From a bacterium (Candidatus Blackallbacteria) CG13_big_fil_rev_8_21_14_2_50_49_14 (GTDB lineage Bacteria > Cyanobacteriota > Sericytochromatia > UBA7694): a stretch of DNA of 64,000 nt. The stretch is taken from NCBI GenBank assembly GCA_002783405.1, contig PFGG01000041.1, positions 62,001 through 126,000 of the forward strand, read 5' to 3'. Below are positions 24,863-34,447 of this stretch, piece after piece. The position numbers and the translations under genes were made by a program. The notes beneath the pieces are model-generated. The model was given only the letters and a program-made list of their open reading frames with translations. It was not told the DNA's origin and made no database searches. Numbering within the stretch: position 1 is the stretch's first letter; the number at the start of each line of letters is the position of its first letter.

Positions 24863-25438
24863 ATGAAGCACATGAGTCCATCCATTATTCTTATCAACGG
24901 TACTTCAAGTGCTGGTAAATCCTCGTTAGCACGTACTTTTCAGGCCCTCAGCAATCACCAATGGGTTCGCCTTTCGATTGATGATTGCTTTCGTGCCTTT
25001 CCTGCTGGAGCCACCTTGCATACGGTTCCCTATGAACGCCTGCGCAAGGTTTTTTATCAGAATCTGGCACTTTGGGCCTCTGAGGGGTTTGACCTGGTGA
25101 TTGATACGGTTTTTGAAGAGCCTGCCTGCTTAGAAAAAACCTTGAAATTTCTGGCGCCTTATCAGGTCTGGATGGTGGCGCTTCACTGTCCGCTCGAAGA
25201 ACTGGAGCGCAGAGAACAGATGCGGGGAAACCGTCCGCTTGGTCTGGCCCGTTCTCAATTCAAAACGGTACATAGCTATTGTGATTATGACTTGGAGCTC
25301 AACAGCCATACTGCCAGTGTTGAAGACAATGCGATGGCTATTGCGGCCCAGCTTCAACAGGCTCCCCGTATTTTCAATGCGCTTTGTCAGGATGCCTTGT
25401 CTCAAAACCTGGTTTCAGGTGTGCGAAAAGCCAGCTAA
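24863..25438 (+). CDS. Chloramphenicol-phosphotransferase-like P-loop kinase
   Basis: This 191-residue protein has a Walker A GTSSAGKSS at residues 13-21, then IDDCFRAFP, LVIDTVFEE, and a lid-like arginine segment LERREQMRGNRPLG, as in the CPT family of small-molecule kinases. True CPTs modify chloramphenicol, but most chromosomal members have unknown substrates, and resistance should not be assumed. The ATG at 24863 lies five bases after a TAAGCT -10-like box, so the message may be leaderless; an ATG at 24872 is an alternative start. The 3' end overlaps the convergent beta-barrel gene by 4 bp. Confidence 0.78.
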   Translation: MKHMSPSIILINGTSSAGKSSLARTFQALSNHQWVRLSIDDCFRAFPAGATLHTVPYERLRKVFYQNLALWASEGFDLVIDTVFEEPACLEKTLKFLAPYQVWMVALHCPLEELERREQMRGNRPLGLARSQFKTVHSYCDYDLELNSHTASVEDNAMAIAAQLQQAPRIFNALCQDALSQNLVSGVRKAS

Positions 25439-26199
25439 TAGCCGCTTTCCCCGAGCATTTGTGAACTCTGGCTGCGTTGGGTGCCCCCGCCCAAAGTCAG
25501 ATTAAAATAGAGCCCCTGATTGCTCAAATTGGGCAAATTGGTCCCTCCCAGAATGCGCCGATTGGCTTCCCATTGGGTGGGAGAGGCCACAAACAGATAG
25601 CCCAGTTTGAGCCCCACCAAAAGACCGCTGGCATTTGCGGGATCGCCATTAAAATCAATCATATAATCTGCACCCAGACCAATATCCAGCACCACCTGAT
25701 TGGAATCCATGCGGCTGATTTCTTCTGTACTCGAAAGCCCAAAGAGTTTGTTTAAACTGCTGGAGCCACTCACAGAAATATTGCCTGAACCAATTCCCAA
25801 CATGGGATAAAGGCTGAAATTCTGGTCGCTATAGACCAGATAGCCCAGATTAAACAGGCCATAGCCACCATTCACAGATAAAATTTCACCAGTGGCATTG
25901 GCGGTTCTGAAGCCACTCAGGGCGTAACCAGAACCCCCCAAAATGATCCGATCGAGAATCAGATGGGCTCCGCCCCCCTGACTCAGAAATGTCCCCGATA
26001 GGTTGGTATAGCCTTGGGTTGCGGTTGCTCCGTTAAAAGAACTCGTATCGAGAAAAGAGAAGCCCGGGCTGTACCAGGCTTTTGCCCCCTGAAAGACTTC
26101 GAGATTAAAACTGGGTTCGGCCTGCGCTTGTGAGGTAAAACTGAGCAGGGCGAAGCTGATTCCGAGAGCCCATAAACGTCCTTGACGACTTAATTTCAT
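25435..26199 (-). CDS. Outer-membrane beta-barrel-type protein
   Basis: The ATG at 26199 has a near-perfect AGGAGG seven bases upstream; an ATG at 26229 is upstream of the SD and rejected. The signal peptide ends SQAQA. The mature 228 residues are a run of alternating polar/apolar strands rich in Gly, Ser and aromatics (GGYGLFNLGYLVYSDQNFSLY, and LVGLKLGYLFVA), as in 8- to 10-strand barrels. The protein ends in Tyr. No named family was recognised. It is divergent from the secreted HAD phosphatase gene. Confidence 0.7.
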   Translation of the reverse strand: MKLSRQGRLWALGISFALLSFTSQAQAEPSFNLEVFQGAKAWYSPGFSFLDTSSFNGATATQGYTNLSGTFLSQGGGAHLILDRIILGGSGYALSGFRTANATGEILSVNGGYGLFNLGYLVYSDQNFSLYPMLGIGSGNISVSGSSSLNKLFGLSSTEEISRMDSNQVVLDIGLGADYMIDFNGDPANASGLLVGLKLGYLFVASPTQWEANRRILGGTNLPNLSNQGLYFNLTLGGGTQRSQSSQMLGESGY

Positions 26200-26336
26200 G
26201 CAATCCTCCTGAGGGTCAATGTTAAGCATGACGAAAGCGAGGAGGCTTGAGTTCCCGTTTCTCTCGTCTCAGCCCCCCTTGCCATGCCCTGCCGATGCCC
26301 GTCACAATGAAGTAAAAACGAAAGTGCTGATTTGCC

Positions 26337-27569
26337 ATGAAACATTTGCTGGCCTTGACCCTGACCACTTTGCTGAGCCTGCCTGCTGTTGCGCAGGCTG
26401 CGCCTTTTGAATTAGAGCCCGGTCATTGGAATCCGGATCTGCGTATCCGCCTGGAAAAACTGCTGACAAGCAATAGTTATGCCGGAAAAAAAGTCGTTTT
26501 GGATTTTGACAATACCCTCGTCAGTCGTGATATTGGCGAAGCGACTTTTGCACAATTGGAGCGCAAGGGCAAGATCAAACGCAGCCCAGCCTTGGAGGCG
26601 ATTTCCCCAGCTTTTTTTATGGGCGGAAAAAATATTTCTTTGGATACGAGCATTGACCTTGCCGCCTATTATAATCAACTCGCGGATCTGGATTCTCACC
26701 CCCAGGACGTGACGGCGGCTGCCAATTCCTATGCCTGGATGGTTCAGGCCATGCAGGGTTTGAATCCCACTGAAGTGATTGAAGCTACCCGTGAAGTGTA
26801 TGGCAATAACCGGGCTGAAAGCGATCGTAAGACAGGCCAGGAAACCCGCGTAGAAGCTTCTCCTGGCAATACTACCTACCGCGTGCCCTTTTTCAACCCT
26901 GAAATTGTCGATTTTGTCGGCCAGTTGATTCGCCATGGCTATGATATTTATGTGGTTTCAGGTTCAAATGTCTGGACTGTGCGCTATATGGTGACCGTGG
27001 AGCTGATGAAGCGTATCAATGAAAAATTGGGCACCCAGTTTGTTTTCCCTGCCGATCATGTGATTGGGGCTTCAGTGCTTTTGCGCGATAAACGCACGGG
27101 CCGTCTGGTGAAAGATCCTTGGTTGGTCAGAGAAAACAAACGCTATCAAGAGCAAGACCCCAATGAACTGAATCAATATGAATTGACCAATCAGGTGGTT
27201 TTTCCTTTGACGGGATTTGCTGGCAAAGTGGCCAATATTATCCAATACATTACCGGCCCCAATGAGCGTCCCTTTTTAGTGGCGGGTGATTCCAGCGGAG
27301 ATTTTGCCATGTTGCAGTCGGCACAATACCGGCTTTGGTTTGCCCGGCTTGAAAAAAAAGCATACCAAGAGGCGCTCAGCCGCTTGATTGTTAAACCCGA
27401 GCAATCGACCTGGCTGGTACAGCCGGTTTTAACCACCCGGCGGCCGGGTTTGATTCAGAACCGCGCTGAATTGGATAAAATAGTCAAGCAACCAGGAGAA
27501 ACATTGCAAGCTGAGCCCTTACTCGCGTCTCTGAAAATCTGGTCAGAAATGGGGCTATACCGTGACTAA
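26337..27569 (+). CDS. Secreted HAD-superfamily phosphatase
   Basis: The signal peptide ends AVAQA. HAD motifs are in order: DFDNT at 56-60 (nucleophile and acid aspartates), VVSGSN near 205 (motif II), and AGDSSGDFAML near 318 (metal aspartates). The layout with a large cap resembles phosphoserine-phosphatase-like, periplasmic acid-phosphatase-type HADs. It is 410 residues, longer than usual. The periplasmic location makes a role in phosphate scavenging or lipid/phospho-ester turnover plausible. It overlaps the next gene by 8 bp, so the two are probably co-translated. Confidence 0.82.
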   Translation: MKHLLALTLTTLLSLPAVAQAAPFELEPGHWNPDLRIRLEKLLTSNSYAGKKVVLDFDNTLVSRDIGEATFAQLERKGKIKRSPALEAISPAFFMGGKNISLDTSIDLAAYYNQLADLDSHPQDVTAAANSYAWMVQAMQGLNPTEVIEATREVYGNNRAESDRKTGQETRVEASPGNTTYRVPFFNPEIVDFVGQLIRHGYDIYVVSGSNVWTVRYMVTVELMKRINEKLGTQFVFPADHVIGASVLLRDKRTGRLVKDPWLVRENKRYQEQDPNELNQYELTNQVVFPLTGFAGKVANIIQYITGPNERPFLVAGDSSGDFAMLQSAQYRLWFARLEKKAYQEALSRLIVKPEQSTWLVQPVLTTRRPGLIQNRAELDKIVKQPGETLQAEPLLASLKIWSEMGLYRD

Positions 27570-28095
27570 AACAATCCTTGGCTTGGGATTGGCGTTCTGT
27601 TTGGTTGGGCCTGCTGGAGCAGAAACAAAAAAAATGACGGATCCCTTGGCTTTTGCTCGGAATCTCCCTTTGGCCCGTCAAGCCTGTTATTATCAGGCCA
27701 AACCTGATTGGGACAGTGGGGTGACCCATCACATGATCCGGGGAAATGAACGCTACCGCGACTGTATGCTCAACTTGGCCGAAGAGATGCTCAAGCGCTA
27801 TTATCCGGCCCAGGCTTTTCAAAAAACCAAGCCCCGTGAGATGTTGCTTGCTATTTTAAAACCCATGGGGCAGATGGCCTATCTGGTGCAAAATGACCTC
27901 AAGGCCTGTGCCCCCACCTGCGGTACGATGTGGCAGGTGGCAGCCAGTGGGAAAGAGGCGCAGTATTTGGAAGGGTTTTTGCAGGATCTGGCTGAGCGGG
28001 TTTTGAATGAATCTGAAGCTGCACTTTTGACAGAAGACCCGCAATGGCAGGCCTGTTGGAAAGATCCCGCTAAATGCCCGAAACAGTTCAAATGA
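27562..28095 (+). CDS. Small secreted cysteine-containing protein, unknown
   Basis: The GTG start lies within the end of the HAD phosphatase gene (8-bp overlap), and a signal peptide ending PAGA follows. The mature part of about 157 residues has six cysteines (for example NERYRDCMLN, the CAPTCGTMW cluster, and WQACWKDPAKCPK), suggesting two or three disulfides in the periplasm. It is helical by appearance. The overlap suggests it works with the phosphatase, but I recognise no family. Confidence 0.7.
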   Translation: MTKTILGLGLAFCLVGPAGAETKKMTDPLAFARNLPLARQACYYQAKPDWDSGVTHHMIRGNERYRDCMLNLAEEMLKRYYPAQAFQKTKPREMLLAILKPMGQMAYLVQNDLKACAPTCGTMWQVAASGKEAQYLEGFLQDLAERVLNESEAALLTEDPQWQACWKDPAKCPKQFK

Positions 28096-28246
28096 CAAAA
28101 ATGAAGTGACTGAAGCCCTCTTTTGCAGGGGGTGGGTCGTCAAGCACTCTCTGCTTAAAGGTTTTAATTCCTTGGCGATCGACTTTAGTCTCTAGCCACT
28201 TCTGGGTTAAGATGAATACATTTGAGAAGAAACCAAGGATAGCAGC

Positions 28247-30775
28247 ATGAGTTATAATCACCAAGAAATCGATGCAAAATGGCAGCAATATTGGGCTGAA
28301 AACAAAACCTTCAAAACCGAAAGCCTGGGAGATAAACCCAAGTACTATGTCTTGGACATGTTTCCCTACCCTTCAGGTCAAGGTTTGCACGTAGGCCACC
28401 CCAAGGGCTATGTGGGCAGTGATATTATTGCACGTTATAAGCGCATGCGTGGCTTTGATGTGCTGCATCCCATGGGGTGGGATGCCTTTGGTCTGCCCAC
28501 TGAGCGCCAGGCCAATAAAGAGAGCCTGCATCCCGCTGAGGTCACCCGCCGCAATACCGATACCTTTCGCAAACAATTGCAAAAAATCGGCTTGGGCTAT
28601 GATTGGGATCGTGAAATCAATACCAGCCAGGTGGATTATTACCGTTGGACCCAGTGGATTTTTCTCAAACTCTATGAAAAAGGTCTGGCCTATCAGGCTG
28701 AGTTGCCTGTCAATTGGTGCCCGGCCTTGGGCACGGTGCTGGCCAACGAAGAGGTCAAAGACGGCGTCTATGTAGAAACCGGTGACCCGGTTGAAAAGCG
28801 CATGATGCAGCAGTGGATGCTGAAAATTACGGCCTATGCTGATCAATTGCTCGATGATTTGGATACGCTGGATTGGCCTGAAAGTCTGAAAGAAATGCAG
28901 CGCCATTGGATTGGCAAAGCTGAAGGCGCACGCGTGCGCTTTCAGGTCGCGGATCAGGATTCTGCCTTTGATATCTTTACCACCCGTCCAGATACCCTGT
29001 TTGGTTGTACCTATTGTGTTTTAGCGCCTGAGCATCCTTTGGTTCCCCAATTGACCAGCCCTGCGCAAAAAGCGGCGGTAGAAGCCTATATCGAAGAAAC
29101 TTCCAAGCATACTGAACGCGAACGCATGACCGAGTCGAAGAAAACCGGTGTGTTTACCGGGGCCTATGCGATCAATCCCGTCAACCATCAGCAGGTGCCA
29201 ATTTGGATTGCCGATTATGTGCTGGCGAGCTATGGAACCGGTGCGGTTTTTGCCTGTCCAGCCCATGATGAGCGCGATTGGGAGTTTGCCAATACCTTTG
29301 ATTTGCCTTTAATTGAAGTGGTTCAGGGCGGAGATGTGCATGAAACGGCTTATACCGGTGATGGCCCCCATGTGGATTCAGAATTTTTGGATGGTCTGAA
29401 TATTGCCGATGCCAAAAAAGCGATCATTGCCTGGCTCGAAGCGCATGGCCATGGCGAAGGCCAAATCAACTACCGTCTGCGCGATTGGCTCTTCAGCCGC
29501 CAGCGCTACTGGGGAGAGCCGATTCCTGTCGTGCATCTTGAAGATGGCACGGTGATGGGACTTTCCAGTCAGGATTTGCCGATAGAACTGCCCCATCTGG
29601 ATGATATCAATCCCACTGAAGACGGGCAGCCCCCTCTGGCCCGTGCGGGTGCGCAATGGCGCGAAGTGACCCTGCCCGATGGGCGCAAAGGTCTGCGTGA
29701 AACCAATACCATGCCCCAATGGGCGGGTTCCTGCTGGTATTATCTGCGCTTTATAGATCCCCAGAACAATGACGCTCCCTGGGACCCGACCCTCGAAAAA
29801 CGCTGGATGCCTGTTGATCTCTATGTGGGCGGCACTGAACACGCCACCTTGCATTTGCTCTATGCCCGTTTCTGGCACAAGGTGCTCTATGATTTGGGGC
29901 TGGTTTCAACCAAAGAACCCTTTCAACGCCTGTTTAACCAGGGCAAAATTCAAGCCCGCAGTTACCGTGATTCGCGGGGCAAATATTATTATCCTTCAGA
30001 GGTTGAATGCCGCAGTTATACAACGGCTAAGGGCGAAACCCAAGAGCAGTGGTTTGTCAAAGGCAGCGATACGCTTTTGGAAACCCGCGTTGAAAAAATG
30101 AGCAAAAGCAAACACAACGTGGTCACCCCTGACGAAACCATTGAAGTCTATGGTGCGGACTCCCTGCGTCTTTATGAGGTCTTTATGGGGCCACTTGAAG
30201 ACAATGCCATCTGGCAAACTGAAAACATGGCAGGGGTACGCCGTTTCCTGGAACGGGTCTGGCGCCTGTATTTCCCTGAAAAAGAAGTTCCCGCCGAGTC
30301 AGAGTTTCCTGAAGAACTGGAACGCCTTTTGCACAAAACGATCCAAAAAGTTGGCGAAGATTTGGATGCCATTCACCCCAATACTGCGGTCAGCACGATG
30401 ATGATTTTTGTCAACGAAGCCACCCGGATTGGCTATTTGCCCGAATCCATGAAGCCTATTTTTGCAAGGATTTTAGCTCCTTTTGCTCCCCATCTGGCCG
30501 AAGAGTTTTGGGCCAGCCTGGGCCATTCAGAAAGCATTGCCAAGGCCGAATGGCCAGTCTATGATCCTGAAAAACTGATTGAACGCAATATTGAAATTCC
30601 CGTTCAACTCAATGGCAAGCTGCGGGGCGTGATCAACGTGCCGGTTGGCGCTGATGAAGCCAGTGTCAGAGCCATTGCCGAGGCCGATGAGGCGATTCAG
30701 AAACACCTGGAGGGTGTGCAGGTGGTGAAGGTCATTCACCGCGTGGATCGCATGCTCAATTTGGTTGTGAAATAA
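28247..30775 (+). CDS. leuS: Leucyl-tRNA synthetase
   Basis: This class I synthetase of 842 residues charges tRNA-Leu and edits mischarged products. HVGH is at 48-51 in PYPSGQGLHVGHPKGY, and KMSKSKHNVV lies near residue 617. The CP1 editing domain between them contains the expected DTLFGCTYCVLAPEHP. The NWCPALGTVLANEE segment is intact. The C-terminal anticodon-binding and tRNA-elbow domains end in VDRMLNLVVK. The SD is AAGGA. A TAAGAT -10-like box at 28208-28213 may start the message. A strong terminator follows. Confidence 0.97.
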   Translation: MSYNHQEIDAKWQQYWAENKTFKTESLGDKPKYYVLDMFPYPSGQGLHVGHPKGYVGSDIIARYKRMRGFDVLHPMGWDAFGLPTERQANKESLHPAEVTRRNTDTFRKQLQKIGLGYDWDREINTSQVDYYRWTQWIFLKLYEKGLAYQAELPVNWCPALGTVLANEEVKDGVYVETGDPVEKRMMQQWMLKITAYADQLLDDLDTLDWPESLKEMQRHWIGKAEGARVRFQVADQDSAFDIFTTRPDTLFGCTYCVLAPEHPLVPQLTSPAQKAAVEAYIEETSKHTERERMTESKKTGVFTGAYAINPVNHQQVPIWIADYVLASYGTGAVFACPAHDERDWEFANTFDLPLIEVVQGGDVHETAYTGDGPHVDSEFLDGLNIADAKKAIIAWLEAHGHGEGQINYRLRDWLFSRQRYWGEPIPVVHLEDGTVMGLSSQDLPIELPHLDDINPTEDGQPPLARAGAQWREVTLPDGRKGLRETNTMPQWAGSCWYYLRFIDPQNNDAPWDPTLEKRWMPVDLYVGGTEHATLHLLYARFWHKVLYDLGLVSTKEPFQRLFNQGKIQARSYRDSRGKYYYPSEVECRSYTTAKGETQEQWFVKGSDTLLETRVEKMSKSKHNVVTPDETIEVYGADSLRLYEVFMGPLEDNAIWQTENMAGVRRFLERVWRLYFPEKEVPAESEFPEELERLLHKTIQKVGEDLDAIHPNTAVSTMMIFVNEATRIGYLPESMKPIFARILAPFAPHLAEEFWASLGHSESIAKAEWPVYDPEKLIERNIEIPVQLNGKLRGVINVPVGADEASVRAIAEADEAIQKHLEGVQVVKVIHRVDRMLNLVVK

Positions 30776-30790
30776 GGTTTTAGAATTTTG

Positions 30791-30822
30791 AAAGGCCGGG
30801 GGTGATTGCACCCCCGGCCTTT
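30791..30822 (+). terminator. Strong terminator after leuS, shared with convergent adh
   Basis: AAAGGCCGGGGGTG pairs with CACCCCCGGCCTTT around a four-base loop, a 14-bp very stable stem with AT-rich ends on both sides. It should stop transcription from either direction. Confidence 0.9.
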
Positions 30823-30854
30823 ATGTTTCAGCAGGCTTTTCAAACTCTGAAAAG

Positions 30855-31859
30855 CTAGGCTCTGCTTAAAACCACCCGATAATGTGCTTTTCCTTCGCGA
30901 ACCCGATCCAAGGCGGCATTGATTTCTTCAAAGGGAAAAGTCTCTACCACAGCTTCTACCTGGTGCCGATTGGCAAAATCCAACATTTTTGCAATCGTAT
31001 CGGGGCTGCCCACAGGCGAGGCAGAAACAGAGCGTTGGCCGCCCATCAGTGAAAAGACACTGATATCCAAGGGTTCCAGGGTGGCCCCTACAAAATGCAG
31101 GCGTCCGCGTGGGCTCAGGGTGCTGAGGTAGAGGTTCCAATCCAGTTTGACATTGACTGTGGAGATGATCAGATCGAAACGACCTGCTGCACTGGCGATT
31201 TCTTCGGGATCGCGTGAATTCAGGGCATGGTGTGCGCCCAAAGCGTGTGCCTCGGTTTTTTTCGCAGCACTTGAAGTAAAGGCCGTCACTTCGCAGCCCC
31301 AGGCATTTAAAAACTTCAAGGCCAAATGCCCCAATCCGCCAATGCCGATCACGGCCACCTTGTCTGTGGGTTTAATTTCAAATTGCACCAAAGGGTTAAA
31401 AACGGTAATGCCCCCGCAAAAAAGCGGGCCTGCTTTGCTGATATCAACGCCTTCGGGAATTGGAATCACCGCATTGGCCGCAGCCCTGACCTTGTCTGCA
31501 AAGCCGCCATAATGCCCGACAATCGTGGCTTGAGAATGACTGCAGAGATTGTGGTCTCCACTCCGGCAGAAGGCACATTGATTGCAATAGCCTGCATGCC
31601 AACCCAATCCTACGGTTTGGCCGATTTGAAGACCCTTGACCTCTGCGCCGAGAGCGGCAATTTTACCCACCACTTCATGCCCAGCTACCAACGGGTACTG
31701 GCTAAAGCCCCATTCGTTGTCGATGACTGAAACATCACTGTGGCAAACGCCGCAGTAGAGCACCTCGATTTCGACCTGGTCTGCGGGCAAGGGGCCGGGG
31801 TCGTAAGCAAAGGGTTGGAGTGGAGCTTTGGGTTCAAAAGCAGCGTAGGCATTGATCAT
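30855..31859 (-). CDS. Zinc-dependent NAD(P) alcohol dehydrogenase
   Basis: This 334-residue medium-chain dehydrogenase has a catalytic zinc site (YCGVCHSDV near 36-41, GHEVVG near 60) and a structural zinc loop CNQCAFCRSGDHNLC. The Rossmann motif is GIGGLGHLALKF. The ACGVC-type start, WGFSQYPLVAGHE and GLGWHAGYC match the cinnamyl-alcohol/YahK-type aldehyde reductases, which often prefer NADPH. AAGG lies upstream of the ATG. It is monocistronic. Likely roles are aldehyde detoxification or alcohol metabolism. Confidence 0.9.
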   Translation of the reverse strand: MINAYAAFEPKAPLQPFAYDPGPLPADQVEIEVLYCGVCHSDVSVIDNEWGFSQYPLVAGHEVVGKIAALGAEVKGLQIGQTVGLGWHAGYCNQCAFCRSGDHNLCSHSQATIVGHYGGFADKVRAAANAVIPIPEGVDISKAGPLFCGGITVFNPLVQFEIKPTDKVAVIGIGGLGHLALKFLNAWGCEVTAFTSSAAKKTEAHALGAHHALNSRDPEEIASAAGRFDLIISTVNVKLDWNLYLSTLSPRGRLHFVGATLEPLDISVFSLMGGQRSVSASPVGSPDTIAKMLDFANRHQVEAVVETFPFEEINAALDRVREGKAHYRVVLSRA

Positions 31860-32110
31860 GGAGGATACCTTTTTTTATGTGTGTTGTTCTAAGGGTGAAG
31901 TTAATTTTATTATTTTGAGCTTAACACAGGATACAGTCTGCTTGCTTTCCTCTGGCTGTTTCCTTTGTTTGAATCATCTTTTTGTGAATTAGCATCTCGA
32001 AGACTTTGGCTTGAGTTGATAAGTATCAAGCGAATGAACCGTATTCATCAATGTGCTTTGCTTTTATGAGGGCTATGCTGAAATCAAAGCAATACAAAGG
32101 AAGCATCAAG
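31860..32110. other. Divergent intergenic region, adh / HExxH lipoprotein
   Basis: AT-rich region with no gene seen. It holds a short perfect hairpin TTGAT-AAGT-ATCAA (32016-32029) nested in GCTTGA/TCAAGC, possibly an operator. No -35/-10 pair is convincing. Confidence 0.3.
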
Positions 32111-34447
32111 ATGTTTCACTCTCGGCGAGTTCAACGGATATTTCTTACGCTTTCACTTTCACTTACTCTGGCAGGCTGTTTTGATACTGTGAATGGCATG
32201 AACGGCGCTTTGCCCACCTCCCCATCCAACCCATCCGCAGGCAATAATCCCCTTTTGGCAGGCAACACGGTGCAGCAAGCGATCCGACCTGCGACGGGAG
32301 CCGTTCTTGAAGACCTCAAAGACGTTTCGGGTGAATACGAGCTCTCATTTTCTTCAGAACAGTTGCAAGAGCAAACGATTAGGTTTCAACTGGATGCCAA
32401 GTCTTTGCCCTCTCAACTTGCCTTAAGTGATTTTCAGCTGGAGCGCTTTGATGAAAACAGTGGAAATTGGATCGCTGAAGGGATTCTCGCAGGTTGGGAT
32501 CCCAATCTGAAACAAGTTGCTTTTGAAGTGAAAAATCCCCTGCTCGAAAATTTTTCAACGGCGCTGATTAAATTGGTCAAATACCGGATTCGGGTCTATC
32601 TTTTCAGCAATGCGGTGACGGTTAAAAATCCTGATTCAGATTTTCGGATCACCTATTATCCCAGCCATTACGGTTATAAAGCCAGTGTAAAGAAAGATGC
32701 TGACTGGAATGGTTCAGGCTTGAATGCTGAACCTGATATTCCCAACTATATTGAAGACCTCGATAAGGCCTTGAATGAGGCTTATCAAAGCTTGCTTGAA
32801 CTGAAAGACGGAAGCGGCAATCCGCTGTTTAAAAAACTGAAAACCCCAATCGATCTCAATGTGCTGGACACGGGGACGGATCTTGGCAATTCTCCCCTGG
32901 GAGGCCCCGCTACTATTTCCGCTAAATCCATCACCTCTTGGCAGGATATGCGCCAGACAGTGGCCCATGAACTTGTACATGTTTTACAGGGCCAGTATTA
33001 CTCTCTTTGGGGCCTGTTCACCGGGCGTGCCAATCAATGGTTTATTGAAGCTTCAGCCCAGTATTTTGCTGCACGGGCTTTAAATCTGAACAGTGCTGAG
33101 CGTTCAGATTTTTTCAGCGATGGTGCAAAAAATATTGAACACTATCTGAGTGTACCCATTTTGGCCAGTGATGCCCGGAGTTATTATGCCCTGGGGCATT
33201 TCTTTGACTGGGCCACAGCCCAAACCCGTGAATCATTGATACCCGATATCCTGAAAACCAGCTCTGTCAGAGATTCCAGGGCCCTCAACAGTCAGCTTCA
33301 GGCAACACAAGCTTTTAACAGTTTGGGAGATGCCATTTATCAATACGGCAGATTTTTGGTTACACATCCCGAAGCCGATGCCCAATTTGCCCTCGCGACT
33401 AAAAATGCCATGCGCAGCATGGCGCGTAATTTTTTAGATAAGCCCACCACCAATCTGATCAATCAAAATATATATTTGCCTTTTAAGCGTGAACTGCCTG
33501 CCTTGGCCTCTAATTATCTGGCAGTCTATGCCACTGAACTCAGCGGGGATAATCTTTTGGTGATTGCAGCCAAAGAAAAAAACAGCGAGATTGAAACACT
33601 GGCGTTTGCAAATCCTGCTACTGTTTCTGCTGAATATCAGAAAAAACAGGCAGTGGATCGCAATACCTCTCTTTACACTGAAAACAGCTTGAGCGTGCCT
33701 CATTTTGGCAAAGATCAGCCCAATAAAGGCTTTGAAATTTTTCTCAGCAATACTTCACTGACTGAAACTGCCAAAGCTGATTTTGAACTCTATTTTTTGC
33801 GGCCCCCCAAAATTCTTGAAATCAAAGAAGGCAGTGTGAAATGGGATCTTTCTGCACTTGCAGATTTGCCCCATGAAAAAATAAAAGGGTATTCGGTTTA
33901 TATCGGCAGTACAGCTCTTAAACGGGAAATTCCCCTTGAAGAAGGCAAAACAGAGCAAGCGTTTAGCCATCAGGATATTCACCCCAATTCAGAGGTTCGG
34001 GTGACCATGACCGATCTACTGGAACATGAATGGCCTGAGCCGATACAAGAAAAGTTGGAAATCAAACTAAAAAACATTGCTTTCAATAATTTTGTAAGTA
34101 CGCCCAATCCTGATACTCCCGAGATCATTACCCGCAGTGTGGGCAAGGACACAGGCGGAAGTCTTTCCTTTGATACCGAGGTGGTTGGAACCTCCAACCA
34201 GGCAATTCAATGGCAACTGGCTCGGATCGGCACCGGTGGGACGAATTCTCTCAGCAAAGCAACACCCGTGTTTGACCCAGGCTTAAGTGCAATAGGAAGC
34301 TTTGAACAAACGGGGAATCATGTGGTCTTTAACGCCAAACCGGGTCTCAAAGGGATCCAGTTTTTTTGGATTGTGGGGACTGCTTTGGCGGATCCCTCGG
34401 TGCGTTTTATGTTTGTGGTTGAACTATGGGGTGATTTACAATCATGA
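32111..34447 (+). CDS. Large lipoprotein with HExxH metallopeptidase-like centre
   Basis: The ATG at 32111 has AAGGAAG upstream. The signal peptide ends in a lipobox LAGC, so it is a lipid-anchored envelope protein of 778 residues. Near residue 283 TVAHELVHVLQ gives a zinc-binding HExxH, and WFIEASAQYFAARAL, about 28 residues on, supplies the third glutamate, the gluzincin arrangement. The N-terminal 200 residues are beta-rich, and the C-terminal part from about 500 has Ig-like stretches (SVKWDLSALADLPHEKIKGY). A peptidase acting on envelope or external protein is likely but unproven. It is tail to tail with the polyketide synthase gene (6-bp overlap). Confidence 0.8.
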   Translation: MFHSRRVQRIFLTLSLSLTLAGCFDTVNGMNGALPTSPSNPSAGNNPLLAGNTVQQAIRPATGAVLEDLKDVSGEYELSFSSEQLQEQTIRFQLDAKSLPSQLALSDFQLERFDENSGNWIAEGILAGWDPNLKQVAFEVKNPLLENFSTALIKLVKYRIRVYLFSNAVTVKNPDSDFRITYYPSHYGYKASVKKDADWNGSGLNAEPDIPNYIEDLDKALNEAYQSLLELKDGSGNPLFKKLKTPIDLNVLDTGTDLGNSPLGGPATISAKSITSWQDMRQTVAHELVHVLQGQYYSLWGLFTGRANQWFIEASAQYFAARALNLNSAERSDFFSDGAKNIEHYLSVPILASDARSYYALGHFFDWATAQTRESLIPDILKTSSVRDSRALNSQLQATQAFNSLGDAIYQYGRFLVTHPEADAQFALATKNAMRSMARNFLDKPTTNLINQNIYLPFKRELPALASNYLAVYATELSGDNLLVIAAKEKNSEIETLAFANPATVSAEYQKKQAVDRNTSLYTENSLSVPHFGKDQPNKGFEIFLSNTSLTETAKADFELYFLRPPKILEIKEGSVKWDLSALADLPHEKIKGYSVYIGSTALKREIPLEEGKTEQAFSHQDIHPNSEVRVTMTDLLEHEWPEPIQEKLEIKLKNIAFNNFVSTPNPDTPEIITRSVGKDTGGSLSFDTEVVGTSNQAIQWQLARIGTGGTNSLSKATPVFDPGLSAIGSFEQTGNHVVFNAKPGLKGIQFFWIVGTALADPSVRFMFVVELWGDLQS

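Noticed and set aside
24863-25438. Chloramphenicol resistance gene
   Set aside because: Only the general P-loop kinase family is supported. Chromosomal CPT-like genes are common and no resistance context exists.
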